Part shown: piece after piece, positions 1-12,300 of the stretch | Numbering within the stretch: the first letter of the stretch is position 1 | How the letters are laid out: the number at the start of each line of letters is the position of its first letter | Assembly (NCBI GenBank): GCA_030268105.1 | Contig: BSDZ01000019.1 | Location: forward strand, 722,001 to 786,000 | DNA length: 64,000 nt | Origin: Volvox africanus | Taxonomy: Eukaryota > Chlorophyta > Chlorophyceae > Chlamydomonadales > Volvocaceae | Direction of reading: 5' to 3' | Made by a program: the position numbers and the translations under genes | Notes under the pieces: generated by a model | The model's input: only the letters and a program-made list of their open reading frames with translations | Databases searched by the model: none | Told to the model about the DNA's origin: nothing

Positions 1-1145
1 CCGTGCGTCGGGGTGATCATTCATGTTTTATGCATGCCTGACGACGGTGGCAGTGAGCGAGCTTTCTCAAACACTACACGTACTTGACGACGGTCGCCTC
101 GGATAACCATCTATGAAGCCCGACAAGGACCTCGCGACGCGTCGGGTCGTTAAAATAATTTGTTAACGGACCGCGAAACCTGTATATCTGGACTGCCTGA
201 TTTCTCACATCATCTCCAAGCAAGCCATGCATTGATAAACGGATTGCCTGTTTTGTGATAACCCGCCCGGTATTACGTATATGACCTGACGAAGAGCTAA
301 GGTCCATAACTAAGGTTTTCATGAGCGTGGAAGAGAGATATACATTGTAGCGCAAAGGGCATAATTTTCAGGACTGTTTAAATGTCTGTATTAGTTGAGA
401 GTCGTTTTTTGTTGCCTGGCTAGCTGGATCCGTGAAATCGACTAGTATGTACCCAGATGACATGGAGACAATTCAGCCTGTATAGATATATCGATGTAAA
501 ATAATGAAAGATTGTCCATGAGGCTTGGTCAATTCAGATAAACTATTCATGGCTGCCCCGCGCCCTGCGGCCTAGGCTCGCATCTTCGGGGCTGCTGCTG
601 CTGTAAGGAGAGTTTAATTCAAAACATATCAAGTGACAAAAATTAGTATCAAGTACAAAGCTTCAAACTCCTTGCCTGCTGCATTCTGCAGAACCTTTCG
701 AAGATAGCGATAACCCGCCCTCCAATTACCTGCGTGCTAAGTTAATGAGAAAGTAAGCCTCTGCGTAACACCCCGCCTATCGAATTAGTAGTAATGCTAC
801 AGTGTGCAATTGTTTATTTAAATATGTTGTACTGCAATAAAACCATTGGTATTCCGTTAGAAGGTTACATACATCCTGTTGCATTTGTCGAGCAGTTAGG
901 TGCAGTTTCCGTCGTACCCATGGCGCTGCAGCAGCCGTAGTACAACAAATGCGTACAACATCCGCTGTATAAATAGCTTGCACTTCCCGACGATGTCACA
1001 CACTAGTTGCCATCATTTCTTGCAAGGCACTATTTGCACCATGTCGTAATCCTGCAAAGTGCCTAAACAGAACGGTTTATGCATAAGGATATGAATAGCT
1101 TATATCGCGCATATTGATCAGCCTTACTTTTAAGTAGTACCTACC
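1..1145. other. Intergenic DNA upstream of first metalloproteinase gene
   Basis: No open frame with recognisable protein content and no RNA gene was seen. The stretch is AT-rich compared with the coding exons that follow and should hold the promoter and 5' UTR of the gene starting at 1146. No clear TATA box can be assigned. Confidence 0.5.
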
Positions 1146-4100
1146 ATGTGGCGAAAGGCATTACTGACGGCTTTGCTGGTTACGGTAGCAGTTCACGGTG
1201 AGAAGTATCCAGCCAGGCCACTGATCTCAAAGTTAGGACGTCTTATATCTTCTAAATAGGATTTTCAATTTGGTATGTTTTCAATTTACGTTACGGCTCA
1301 TCAATACTCTTCAAGCGTCGGACGTGAACAGTGCTGCGGGCTTGGGCTAGCTGACCGAATACCGCCCAAATTTTATAGCTCCTCTGAGATTTCTTCACCT
1401 ACCAGACAAAAAATGTCGTGGACATATCCATATTTATATTTGAGATGATTTACCAATTTGATTGAGTCCTTTGTGTGTTACGTCTGACATGCGCAACAAA
1501 TTATTATTTCTTCCTCTGTGCAGCTGCTCAAGCGGCACCAAACACGACGACCAGTTCGCCAAACGGTAAATCATCCAACGCGCCAGGCCAAGCATCTAAG
1601 ACGCCGAGCCCATCAACCACCACTCCCTCCCCAGCTCCAACCATCACATTAAGCCCGCCAATCGCTACATCTCCCCCAGCAACAAGCAATAAACCAAGCC
1701 CCACAGCCGCGCCCACTCCCTCTCCAGCTCCAACCATCACACTAAGCCCGCCAATCGCTACATCTCCCCCAGCAACAAGCAATAAACCAAGCCCCACAGC
1801 CGCGCCCACTCCCTCTCCAGCTCCAACCATCACACTAAGCCCGCCAATCGCTACATCTCCCCCAGCAACAAGCCCCACAGCCGCGCCCACTCCATCCCCA
1901 GCTGCAGCCGGGAGCCCAAGCCCGGCAGCAATCAGCTCGCCTGGCCAGTACTCAAACTCGCCTGGCCAAGGCCAATCATCCAACTCGCCGGGTAAATCGA
2001 ATGCCCCGGGGAAAACTCCGAATGCCCCTATTGAACCGGAGGCACCAAGCCAGCCACCCGATGCGCCTGCAGCTGACAACGGGCCCGGTCAATCGTCGGG
2101 TTCCCCCGGCCAGTCGGCCAATGCACCGGGTCAAATAAAGAAGACGCTGCAGGGCCCGCTAGTTATTGTGACGCATGAACTTGAGGAAACTTGGGCTCTT
2201 CGTAACGATGACGACGGCAAGATCACGCCTATGGCGAAGGGCTTCAAGCCGCCCAAAGACAAGGACAAAAACAAGAAGGAGAAAGATTTCGAGCCTGGCA
2301 CAGTTGTCGCCATGGTATGTCTATCTGTCGCTGTATGTCATGTGGCCGTAGTGCAAAAAGTACCAGTAGGAAGAAGGCAGTAGGCGAGGAAACAATGTTA
2401 CAGGTTCAAAGTTTATCAGGGCAATTCTCTTCTGCCCATGCCTTGCAGAACTGCAATATTGATGGAGGCGGCACTTGCACGCCAACATTGGACATACCAC
2501 CCACCATCGTGGCAGCTGTGCCCAACTATAGCCCCTTCATCTACCAGCGCGTCCTGGTCATGATACTGAACTACACTGACTGCGGCCTGTTTCCCGGCAT
2601 CAACGAGACCATCGTCCGCTCCCTCTTTCTGGGACCCAATGGTGACGGCCTGGGTGGTTTGGCGCAGAAGTACACCCAGTGCTCGTACGGCAGATTCAAC
2701 CTGAACACCACGGCCTTCCAAGTGATGGTCGTTCCTCAGAGCTGCTCCGCTGCTGTCACGTCCTCATGCAGCTGGTGGACTATCTCAAACGATGCAGACA
2801 CCACGGCTAAGACCCTGCTCGGCACCACAGCCTTTTCGGATTTCACTCACTACATCTACGTGGTGCCTCCGGGGCTGAACTCGGTCTGCCCGTGGGCGGG
2901 TCTGGCTCTGCTCCCCGGCAAGCAAGTCTGGCTGCAGACCTCTAGCTACGGCGTATACCGCTGGGCCACCATCATGCAGGAGGCTATCCATAATTATGGT
3001 GAGACGTTCCTGTATGTGGGGTGTCAGAGTGTTGGCTTGTGGTGCAGGCGGGTGTTTTCGTTTACGGAAGTTAACGTGTAGGCACTAAGTAACGTACCCA
3101 TCCAACATGACTATCTATCCCCTTTCCAACGCCCTATCTTTCCCCCCAATAACCCTTAACTCCCACCTAGGTCTTTGGCACTCTTGGCAGAACGGCTGGG
3201 AATACGAGGACTATTCTACCGCCATGGGCCGTGGAGATGCCTGCCCCAATGCTGCGGAGATCTCACGCCTGGGCTGGGCCACACCTGCCTATGGCGGAGC
3301 TGCTATCGACTCTAGCGTCCTGACCCAGCCCGGCGTTTCCCGGTCCTTCTCTCTACCTGCCACCTACATCACGGGTGATAGCAACTACCTGCGGGTACTG
3401 CCGGACTGGCTGCCCGACTACATCAACTCCACTTTGGCAAAAAATCTATACCTGGCGGTTAGGGTTCCAAAGGCCGGTGACGCTGCTTTGGGTCTCCAAT
3501 ATGCCAACAAACTCAACATTCACGAGGTGAACGCAACTATGGTAAGTCGAACGTTTGCTGGGAGGGTTTAATCTTGACAACCAAATAGTAGTGTTTGTGC
3601 GTATGACAGAATTTCCCGCATCGACGCACTTCTTTGTTTTTTTCTTCTGCTTTCTGACCCCGCCTGCCATCATTATGGAACATGTCGATACTACCGTTCC
3701 CACCTGCCTACCTATTGACCTAAATCTACCTAAACAACCGTGTACCTTCCATCCATTCCCGTTTGACTCGTACGTGTTTTATCTCCCTTATTATGACATT
3801 CGATCCCCAGTTGTATGACCTCTCCGTACTGCTCTATAAATGTTCTCCCGCCCTCCCCTACCTGCTGCACATTGTCTGATCCTATCTTGTTCTGCAGGAC
3901 AACGGCTACCCGACATCATATCAATATAGTGACCGCAAAATTTCCTTCTTCAAATCCATCACCAGCCTTACCCAGGCCAACCTGACCACCTACCAGCTAT
4001 CCGTTTACGCTGGCTCCTGGGCGGGCACCGACATCCTTCGAGTGCATATCTGCCGCTGGCTCACTTCCCCAGATGAGTGTCCCTCTCTGTCTTCCTTGGA

Positions 4101-4888
4101 GCAGCGCCCAGGCCTTCCGCCCGCTCCGCCCTCCCCTGCCCCTCCCCCACCCAACCCGCCGCCGCCAAGCCCCCGACCACCAAACCCGCCACCCAGCCCT
4201 CGCCCCCCACCGAGTCCCCGGCCTCCTTCCCCGCCGCCAAAACCAAAGCCCCCGCCGAAGCCACCAGCACCACCACCGAAGCCCCCGTCTCCAAAGCCAC
4301 CCCCCCCCAGCCCTGATCCCCTCCCGCCCAACTTCCCACCACCGGACTTCCCCTCACCGCCCCCAACGAGCCCACCACCCTTCGAGCCTTCCCCTCCTGC
4401 GCCTGCCTGGCCGGATGCTCCATCAAGCCCTGATCCTCCCAGCCCCGAGCCACTGAGTCCCCTGGCCCCCAGCCCCGACCCGGCAAGCCCGCCACCTCCA
4501 TACCCACCACCACCCAGCCCACCACCACCCAGCCCGTTGCCGCCTAGTCCACCACCACCCAGCCCCCAGCCACCTGAAGCTCCCCCTCCCAACCCGCCGC
4601 CCCCTAGCCCGCCGCCGCCTAGCCCCCCACCTCCCAGTCCGCCACCCCCGAGTCCTCAGCCACCAACGCCGCCACCGCCAAGTCCCAGGCCCCCACGGCC
4701 TCCTCCGCCAAGCCCACGGCCACCAAGGTCGCCACCCCGCCCTCCGCCATCCCCTCGGCCCCCATCTCCACCTCGTCGCCCTCGTTCGCCACCGCCGACG
4801 ACAAACGTGAGTGCAGTACCACATACATGCATTACCATATACCTTGCATAACATTCTGCCACAGGTTCTCCACAATCAGTTTGCTTGA
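1146..4888 (+). CDS. Secreted gametolysin/VMP-like metalloproteinase (peptidase M11 type) with QExxH site and hydroxyproline-type tail, gene 1
   Basis: Proposed exons are 1146-1197, 1524-2314, 2449-2998, 3171-3541, 3898-4806 and 4865-4888, all with GT/AG borders (phases 1,0,1,0,0), giving about 898 aa. Exon 1 encodes a signal peptide (MWRKALLTALLVTVAVHG). Residues about 19-225 are a Pro/Ser/Thr linker with 31-aa repeats and SPGQ/NAPG motifs. About 226-281 resembles the propeptide end of gametolysins. The catalytic domain (282-588) has QEAIHNYGLWH at Q458-H468, the metzincin HExxHxxGxxH pattern with Gln for the first His, followed by DYSTAMG as a likely Met-turn. Residues 659-888 are (S)PPP repeats typical of hydroxyproline-rich wall glycoproteins. 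The Volvox enzyme VMP is known to have this QExxH site, so a role in extracellular-matrix remodelling is inferred. The last exon is the least certain part (58-nt intron). Confidence 0.85.
1631..1900 (+). repeat. 93-bp tandem coding repeat (three units, last one shortened)
   Basis: A 93-bp unit (31 codons, starting PAPTITLSPPIATSPPATS) begins near 1631, 1724 and 1817. The third copy lacks the NKPSP segment. Unit length is a multiple of three, so the frame is kept. It lies in exon 2 of gene 1 between signal peptide and propeptide-like region and is absent from the paralogue at 9320, so it is a lineage-specific linker expansion. Confidence 0.9.
4108..4800 (+). repeat. Low-complexity Pro-rich coding repeat (SPPPP type), gene 1
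   Basis: The C-rich tract encodes SPPPPSPPPPSP-like repeats in the reading frame of exon 5. The complementary strand reads as Gly-rich open frames, which are by-products of composition. Confidence 0.85.
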
Positions 4889-5951
4889 CAGCGGGCATCA
4901 ATAGTATCACTTTATCACTTTACTCACTCCCAGACATGCATGCATGTGCCCTGCCGCCCCTGTGCCCACAATCTCTGAACCTGCTGCGAATCCGTCATGA
5001 CTTAATTCCTACCCCTCCCCCAATGTTTATCTCCAGTGAAAACGCAAACGGCTGTGGCAATGCCATTGGAAGTGGAAGCGAGGGACTACTGTGCGCACTC
5101 ACACACGGGCGGGGCCCGCGGGCTGCTCTCTCGATACGTTCAATCTTTTTTATATTCGTTCGGCGAATGGATCGCTTGACAGTGCGGAGAAAATGTGCAC
5201 ACGCATACGGCTTACATGGCGCAGCACGGTAACAGTAGTGGCAACAGGCGTAATGATTTCCTATCTCGTAAACGCAGTGCCAGGTCAATCGATTGTATGC
5301 AGGTATTTCAGGTGGCGGCTTTGCTACATACAGGTTGCCGCGACCAGCAGCCAGTAATAATGCACTTTCACTAGGTGGGGCCCCTCAACAGGCTGGGACT
5401 CGCAAGCCTAGTGGAAATGCATGACGGGTGGAAACGTTACGCACGGCAGGTTTAACCCACGCATGCACCCGCAGCAGCGAAGCAGCTTGCAGGCATATAT
5501 TTGGATGGATGCACATTTTTGTGAAGGGATGTAGAAAAACAGAACCTGGGGAGGCAGCGCCTGAACAGCAGTGCATGTACATTCCTGGGGTGATAGGTTG
5601 AGCTTATACATATGTAGTCCGTGGCGAGAGGAATTCATGGCTTGCCGAACATCGTATGGCTAATAATCTGCAGCGTAGCAGCACGCCAGCATGCTTTGCG
5701 CATGCTAATTAGGCCATCGAATTCTTGCAAACATCTCCATTTTTATGCTGGTCTTGTCGCTAGATGGATAGGATTCATAGATACGTGGTCCGGTCCATGC
5801 AAGCGCCGCGCGGCGAGAAGTTGGCTTAGGAATTCTTCCTGCATGCATACATGAATCCCGGGCTGCCGGGTTGAGATGTCGAATAGTCGTTCCTGGATTG
5901 TACGTACGGCTTGTCCGGGTTTAATTTGCTCGTTGCATGACAGCAGGAATG

Positions 5952-5981
5952 ACCGTTGAGGTTATAAAAAACCTCAACGGT
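5952..5981. repeat. Perfect 12-bp hairpin
   Basis: ACCGTTGAGGTT (5952-5963), a 6-nt loop ATAAAA, then the exact reverse complement (5970-5981). No open frame around it. Confidence 0.8.
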
Positions 5982-6234
5982 GGCACTGATTCCTGGTGAG
6001 GGCTTCATTAACTTCTGGCCTTCATCTGGCTGGGATGATGGCTTTGGTACTCACAGCCTACGCCTCGATGTTGTTAACCGATGTGGACTGAACTTCGGCT
6101 AGGAGCGAAAATTATAATAATTTTGAACTGCCTGCGGGATGAAGGGCTTCCATGTACGTCGTAACAAGGCCGCACTACTATATTTATGCTGAATGACCGC
6201 AAGAGGCAAAATCATTTCCGGAAATCCGGAGGTC

Positions 6235-6263
6235 ACGCCGGCGGAGGAACCATCCGCCGGCGT
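6235..6263. repeat. Perfect 11-bp GC-rich hairpin
   Basis: ACGCCGGCGGA (6235-6245), a 7-nt loop, then TCCGCCGGCGT (6253-6263). Confidence 0.8.
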
Positions 6264-6353
6264 TCATCTTAAAATAAATATGGCTTCGCTCTTGCAAGGA
6301 CGTCATTTGCTTACTGCTGGACAACAAATGGATACAACTTTGGATCATTATTG

Positions 6354-6379
6354 GCTGCCAAAGCGCGCTTTTTGGCAGC
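6354..6379. repeat. Perfect 9-bp hairpin
   Basis: GCTGCCAAA (6354-6362), an 8-nt loop, then TTTGGCAGC (6371-6379). Confidence 0.75.
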
Positions 6380-6818
6380 TGGCGTGCATGTTGATATACG
6401 TACAATTCTTTATGTCGAATCTCGCTAGGTTGGCCGGTTTCTTTCATGACAATACGGCGGCGGTCTGAAAATCGCCAGAGCGCGGTTTGGCGGGGACTCC
6501 ACGGAGTTTGAAAATGAAGGTGTGACATCGTACAACGTTCCCTGATGTGCCATATCAATAATGTAGATACGTATGTTAGCCAGCCCGTGAGGCAGGGTAA
6601 GTAAGAACTGCAAAGCGAGTCGTGTCGTACTCTGCGTTGTTCATGTCAGGCCCTGGATGGCTAACGTGGGTCGACACCGAGCGGAGGAGCGACAAGTAGC
6701 GAGCGACCGGGGTATTTCTGTAGGCAGGTTGTAGGATTAGGGCTTTTGTTAGAGCGAGAGCGAGCTTGAGAATGGCGTGAACCCTCCTGGCTTGCTGACG
6801 TGTGCGCGGTTTGCAGGA

Positions 6819-7060
6819 ATGGAAAATTATTTCAGGATCGAAGTTTTAGGTTGTAAGTCACTGATCATGGCTCTTACTACCCAAGTCACAAAACTAACAA
6901 CTTCCTTTTCTTGGCAGATTTCGGCTGGTGCCCATTTCGTGCAATCCCTTTCGGATATATTTATGTACACACGCTTATTTCCTCAGCAGCACGCAGAGTC
7001 GTCAGAGGCTTGACAGTCCGGCTCGGACGTGCCCTGGCTGGAACAGGGCGGCTGGGCTAA
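6819..7060 (+). CDS. Candidate small spliced gene (58 aa), function unknown
   Basis: ATG at 6819 opens an 11-codon exon ending at 6852. It is followed by a strong donor (GTAAGT) and, after 65 nt, a pyrimidine tract with CAG acceptor at 6917. Joining 6819-6852 to 6918-7060 gives an open frame of 58 residues starting MENYFRIEVLGYFGWCPF and ending in TAA. A CAG also lies just before the ATG, so the first piece could instead be an internal exon of a longer transcript. No homology was recognised; the case rests only on the quality of the splice sites. Confidence 0.25.
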
Positions 7061-8219
7061 AGCCCTCAAATATTATGGATATGGATTATGGAAATATGGA
7101 AACATTCGCCAAACCAGTTAACAACCCAGTCTGCTGGGCTCTCCGATCACCCTGCCTGTGACGACATCATGACGACGAGCCTCAAGATGATGCTTAATAT
7201 GACATTAACCTGTGTGTCGCGTCTGCGAACCGAATGTTCATGTCGTCGGTACGGTAATACGGCGTGACATGTGCAGGGGAAATCCTAAGTGCTGCATCAC
7301 ACGCTGTTGCACCCTGTAGTTTTAATCGTCATGTCTGATTAGATCTCCAGAGCGATATCTGTCTTGGTAAGTCTTCTGTCGTGACAGGATCGATGCTCAT
7401 GATTCCTGCCAGCCCGATGGTGGATGCCCTGCGTTAGGAATACAACCGTTAGCGCTTCGTCAGGGTTACGACCCGCGCCAAAGTAAAGAAACATGGACGG
7501 TAGTGCCGGGAAAACAAAATAACCCCATTCGTCGGGTGCAAGGCAAGGCAAGACAAGGCACCGCTGGTTGCCAGCAGGGGGACCCCAGTGAGGACGTTCG
7601 CTGCAGGACGGGGGGGGGAATGTATGTAACAAGGGAGGGCTCGCACCCCGCCCAGAGCATCATATCAGTCAACGCAGGGACTTCGGGCTCACAAAACCTT
7701 TCTTTGGAACGAATGCTTTGAATGTCGTAACGTAGCCGGCAAATATGGACTTATTCGCTCGTACATCAGCTTCATGGAAGTCATCACCCCGAGTGATGCG
7801 CGCTTAAGGCAAACCGCATGATTTACGCGGCTTGACCACTTTGGTTGAGCTACGGGCAGCACACGGCAGAACTGTGATGATATCTCAGCAAGGAATATGA
7901 CACCGCAACTCGCAGTGGCTGTTGCTGCGCACATCCGTCCCTCCTGACGACCGTCCTTGGTAACCTATGACGAACAGCGACAATCTCTGATCCAACAACC
8001 CCAGCTGGAACGACAGCGCAGCGTTACCAAGTTGTTACATTCCTGCTGGGTCCCGCATGGACATACAGTTCCCTGTGGATAGATCTTCGCACATACACCA
8101 TTTACCCCGCTTTATGTGCACGGGGAATAACAGGGACCGACGCCTGTCAGTTATGCACGCCGTGCTCGCTCGTCGGCTTGGCTGTGACATTCATACGGCG
8201 GGATTCATTTACATCCGTT

Positions 8220-8480
8220 ATGAAGAAGAACAGTATGACAATCCTCTCGCTTCTAGCATTTTTATGTTTTGCGGCAAATGCCGCGGGCGCGATGGCCGGA
8301 ATTTCGGAGTATCTATGCCGCGTGGCCGGAATCGGTGGAGCTGTAGCGGCCAGGCACGAGAAGACTGCGGAGGGATGCAGCGGGAAGAGACAACGCTCTT
8401 CCGCAAACCCGGGCATGTTACGCACCCTATTCCTGGATCCTTGCGCGGCGCCCACGTTTTCATTCTGTTTAATTTATTAA
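8220..8480 (+). CDS. Candidate small secreted Cys-containing peptide (86 aa), function unknown
   Basis: From ATG 8220 the frame encodes a good signal peptide (MKKNSMTILSLLAFLCFAAN then AAGA), followed by about 60 residues with four further cysteines, and stops at 8478-8480. Both metalloproteinase genes here also start with a short signal-peptide exon, so this could be the first exon of a longer spliced gene. A longer open frame (8057-8542) overlaps it in another frame and shows no such signal. No family was recognised. Confidence 0.3.
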   Translation: MKKNSMTILSLLAFLCFAANAAGAMAGISEYLCRVAGIGGAVAARHEKTAEGCSGKRQRSSANPGMLRTLFLDPCAAPTFSFCLIY

Positions 8481-9319
8481 TGATGATCGCTGATCGTATT
8501 GGAATCTGCCGAGGGACTATCTTCGTATACAACGATTACTAACTGAACTGACAAATTCGTCTACGCCCGCCTTTGTCACAACTGCCTGTGCATGCAGCTA
8601 TACCTGGATGTTGCCGTATGTTGTTTTATATTGTAAAACTTTCTCATCATGCACGTAAAACATCTAGATAAAATTGCATACGTTCCAGCTACATCTGGCT
8701 ATCCTTCTTGCAAGTCGTTCGTTAGCGGCGTTTGTTGGACGATACAATTAAAAAGGTATACTAACACCGAGATCCTAATAAACGGAAACCTTATACTAAG
8801 AATATGATATGGTCCGAAAGCTAGCACACTGATGTATAGCTTATAAAGACAGTTTAATGATTTGAACTTTTTAAAATAATATATATTCACAAAGGATTCC
8901 AAAACCAGTCCACATGGCGCTTACATAATCCCGTCGTACTCCTTTTTCGAAGCATGTTGGAAGCACGCCCGCCTGACGTCCAACTAAGAATCCTGACACA
9001 AACGTGGACAAAAATAATATTTTATAATTTATCGCATAATCAGTAACAAATAAAAAGCTGAAGTATGTAGCTGTTCTTACCGATGGCCGTTTAGTTGCTA
9101 CATTCTTGCCGTACATCCTTACCTTCGTAAATACGGAGCCACACAATCATCACAGTAAGCCTTAAAAAGCAGAAATTTAATTGCTGTGCTAATATTAGCA
9201 ACTTTAAAACATGAGGGCTTTCGTTGCATCAAAAGCTTTGATTTAGAGCCGACAACTATCTCTCCTGCTGGCCTGTGTGCGGACGGCATTCGTCGGTAGC
9301 TGTATTGCGTAAATAAAAA

Positions 9320-12300
9320 ATGAGGCAAAGATCGGTATTTGTTATTTTATTTTTGACAACAATTCTAGGTAAGAAGGCGGCGTTGCTGCAGTTATGCCCG
9401 TTTGTGACAGACGGCACCGAGTTTTATAGGCTTCCATAAAAACATAAACGTTTTTGTACTGTGGAGTTGCATTCAAATATCCCAAGCTTTGGCGTTGCTA
9501 CGCAATTTAATTCACCATTCCACCTTCTTGGCCGCTGCCTCTGATGCCACGTCTCGTATTCCGCAACTAACGCAGTTACTCCTTCATCAGCGGGTAAAGA
9601 TGATGCACCGGGTCAGGTCAAGAAGCAGCAGCAGATCCAAGGCGAGCTGGTGTACGTCACCCTGGACGGTCCAACACAGCAGTGGGCCGTTCGTGACGCT
9701 GTAGGCCAACTCACTCCCGTTGACCGGACGACATTCAAGGCTCCCAAGAAGGACAAGGACGGCAAGAACGACTTTCAGTCAGGGACTCTTGTCAGCATAG
9801 TAAGTCCTGAATTTATGAGTCCAGTTCTATAAGTTTTATATTACTATTTCATATTTTTATTGTATATTTGTATAGGGTTTATTTCATATGTATACATATA
9901 TATAACACATCCGTGTTTATCTATCTGTATGTCATCTGTGTGTCCCAAAAATATATACATCGGTGCCTGTTCCGCAGCTCAGTGGCCAGTTTTGCAATCA
10001 AAGCAATTAGTAAGGGGAAATCCACAAGTGACAGCAAAGCGGGGGTCATCAACCATACCCCGATGATGTGAATAAAGTGGAGACCTCGTCCACACGCACG
10101 TACGTGCGTACGTACGTGTATGTGCACCAGCAGGCAGGGTAAAATAATGTGCGTGCATATGAATGTATGGACATTCCAAGCATGCATGCATGTTGGTCTA
10201 TTTATGGGGCGGTCCATTCCCTCCACGGCATCTCTGTTGAATTGTATTGTATATTGTATCTCACAAGGGGTTATGTCCATATGGATTGCAGAACTGCGAT
10301 ATTGGCGACGATGGCCTATGCACTCCCGCTGCTGCCGTCGGAGCTGACGCCGCAACGGTGCTGGGCCCGACGCCGACGGCTGTAGCCGTTACTGCCACTA
10401 TCCCCGCCACGTATCAACGCGTCCTGGTCATGATCATGGACTACTCTGCCTGCGGCCTGGCTCCCGGCATCAACGAGACCACCGTCCGCTCCCTCTTTCT
10501 GGGACCCAATGGTGACGGCCTGGGTGGTGTGGCGCAGAAGTACACCCAGTGCTCATACGGCAGATTCAACCTGAACACCACGGCTTTTCGTGTGGTCACC
10601 GTTCCTCAGAATTGCTCCGCCGCTGTCACATCCTCATGCAGCTGGTGGGCCATCAGCAACCTTGCCGATACAGCGACCAAGACCCTGATTGGCACCACAG
10701 CCTTTTCGGATTTCACACACTACATCTACGTGGTGCCTCCGGGGCTGAACTCGGTCTGCCCGTGGGCGGGTCTGGCTCTGCTCCCCGGCAAGCAAGTCTG
10801 GCTGCAGACCTCTAGCTACGGAATATACCGCTGGGCCACCATCATGCAGGAGGCTATCCATAATTATGGTGAGGTGGTTTCCAGGTGGAGGGTTTGCTAA
10901 TGCACACGGCATATGTAGTAGCAGATTTGAATGCCTAGGCTCTGACCTCCGCATTCGCTTTCCACTGATCATTTGCATACACTTTAGTATAAAATAAAAA
11001 AGAAAATTAAAATTCCTAATAAACAACAAAACGCAGGTCTGTGGCATTCTTGGCAGAACGGTGTTGAGTACGAAGACTACTCTACCGCCATGGGCCGTGG
11101 AGATGCCTGCCCCAATGCCGCGGAGGCTTCTCGCCTGGGCTGGTCTTCCGCGGTTCTTGGCGGGGATTCCATTAACTCCAGCGTGCTGACACAGGCCGGT
11201 GTTGTCCGTTCCTTCACCGTACCGGCCTCCTACTTGACGGGTGATAATAACTACCTGCGGGTGAAACCCACGTGGATGCCCATGTACAGCGACATTACAC
11301 TGGCTAAGAATCTCTACATTGATGTCCGAGTTGCTAAGGGAGCGGATGCTGGATTGGCAAATTACACGGCAGGGGCATCATACTATCCCAAGGTCAACGT
11401 GCATGAAGTCAACGCCACCATGGTACGGCAGGGTTTGCTTCAGGTCTTGGCGGGAAGCAGGTATATATTACAAGGGTACTCTTCGTCATTCTATTTTTTC
11501 AATGCATAATCGGCCCATATTTGATAACATATATGATATATATATCATATATCATATATAAATGCACGTATACTGCATTGGGGGAACAAGCGGCGGTGTA
11601 GTCAGACAGGTAGCATCCTGTCCGGAATAGGACTACTGGGCAAGCATTCAAGGTGTTGTGTGTATAGTTGTTGGGCTGGATGATGCTTGGGGGCCAGTTT
11701 TGGAAGATTAGAAAGCTAAGCGGCAATGAACTGGTAAGTTACTGGTAAGGGCGGGGGATCGGGAATCTGACGGACTCGCCCTAATCCTTCCTGATACGCC
11801 AACAAATGTAACCCAGCTGGGGGTGGGTTCCGCAGCAGTACGGGGTGAACATAGAAATCGTGGATATGGGTATGAGAGCTATCTAGCTCCATCCCCGTGA
11901 ACTCGGGCTCCGTTGGGACTGACTGATACTGATTTAGGACTTAGTACTAATTAATGTAATCATGATTATGTCATTATGTTATTACAATAGTAAACATAAT
12001 AAATAATGTTATGTAATCTTGGCCTCAATAGAAGATAAATCATCTAATAACATATGCATTATTATATGCTACTTCTTCGTTCTTCCACACGCTACACACA
12101 GGACAATTCCTATCCAGCTCTCTACGCGAATGGTGATCGCAAGATTACCATCATCAACCTTATCCCATCACTCAGCCGCGCCAACCTCACGTCCTACAAT
12201 CTCGTCGTGTACGGCGGATCATGGGCGAGTACGGACATCATGCGCGTGCACCTCTGCCGGTACATCAGCTCACCCGCAGAGTGCCCCGCACTCAGCGCCA

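Larger units (their letters stand above)
4889..9319. other. Intergenic region between the two metalloproteinase genes
   Basis: About 4.4 kb without a convincing host gene. It holds three perfect hairpins (5952-5981, 6235-6263, 6354-6379), one candidate spliced small ORF (6819-7060) and one candidate small secreted-peptide ORF (8220-8480), listed separately. The rest is non-coding as far as can be seen. Confidence 0.5.
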
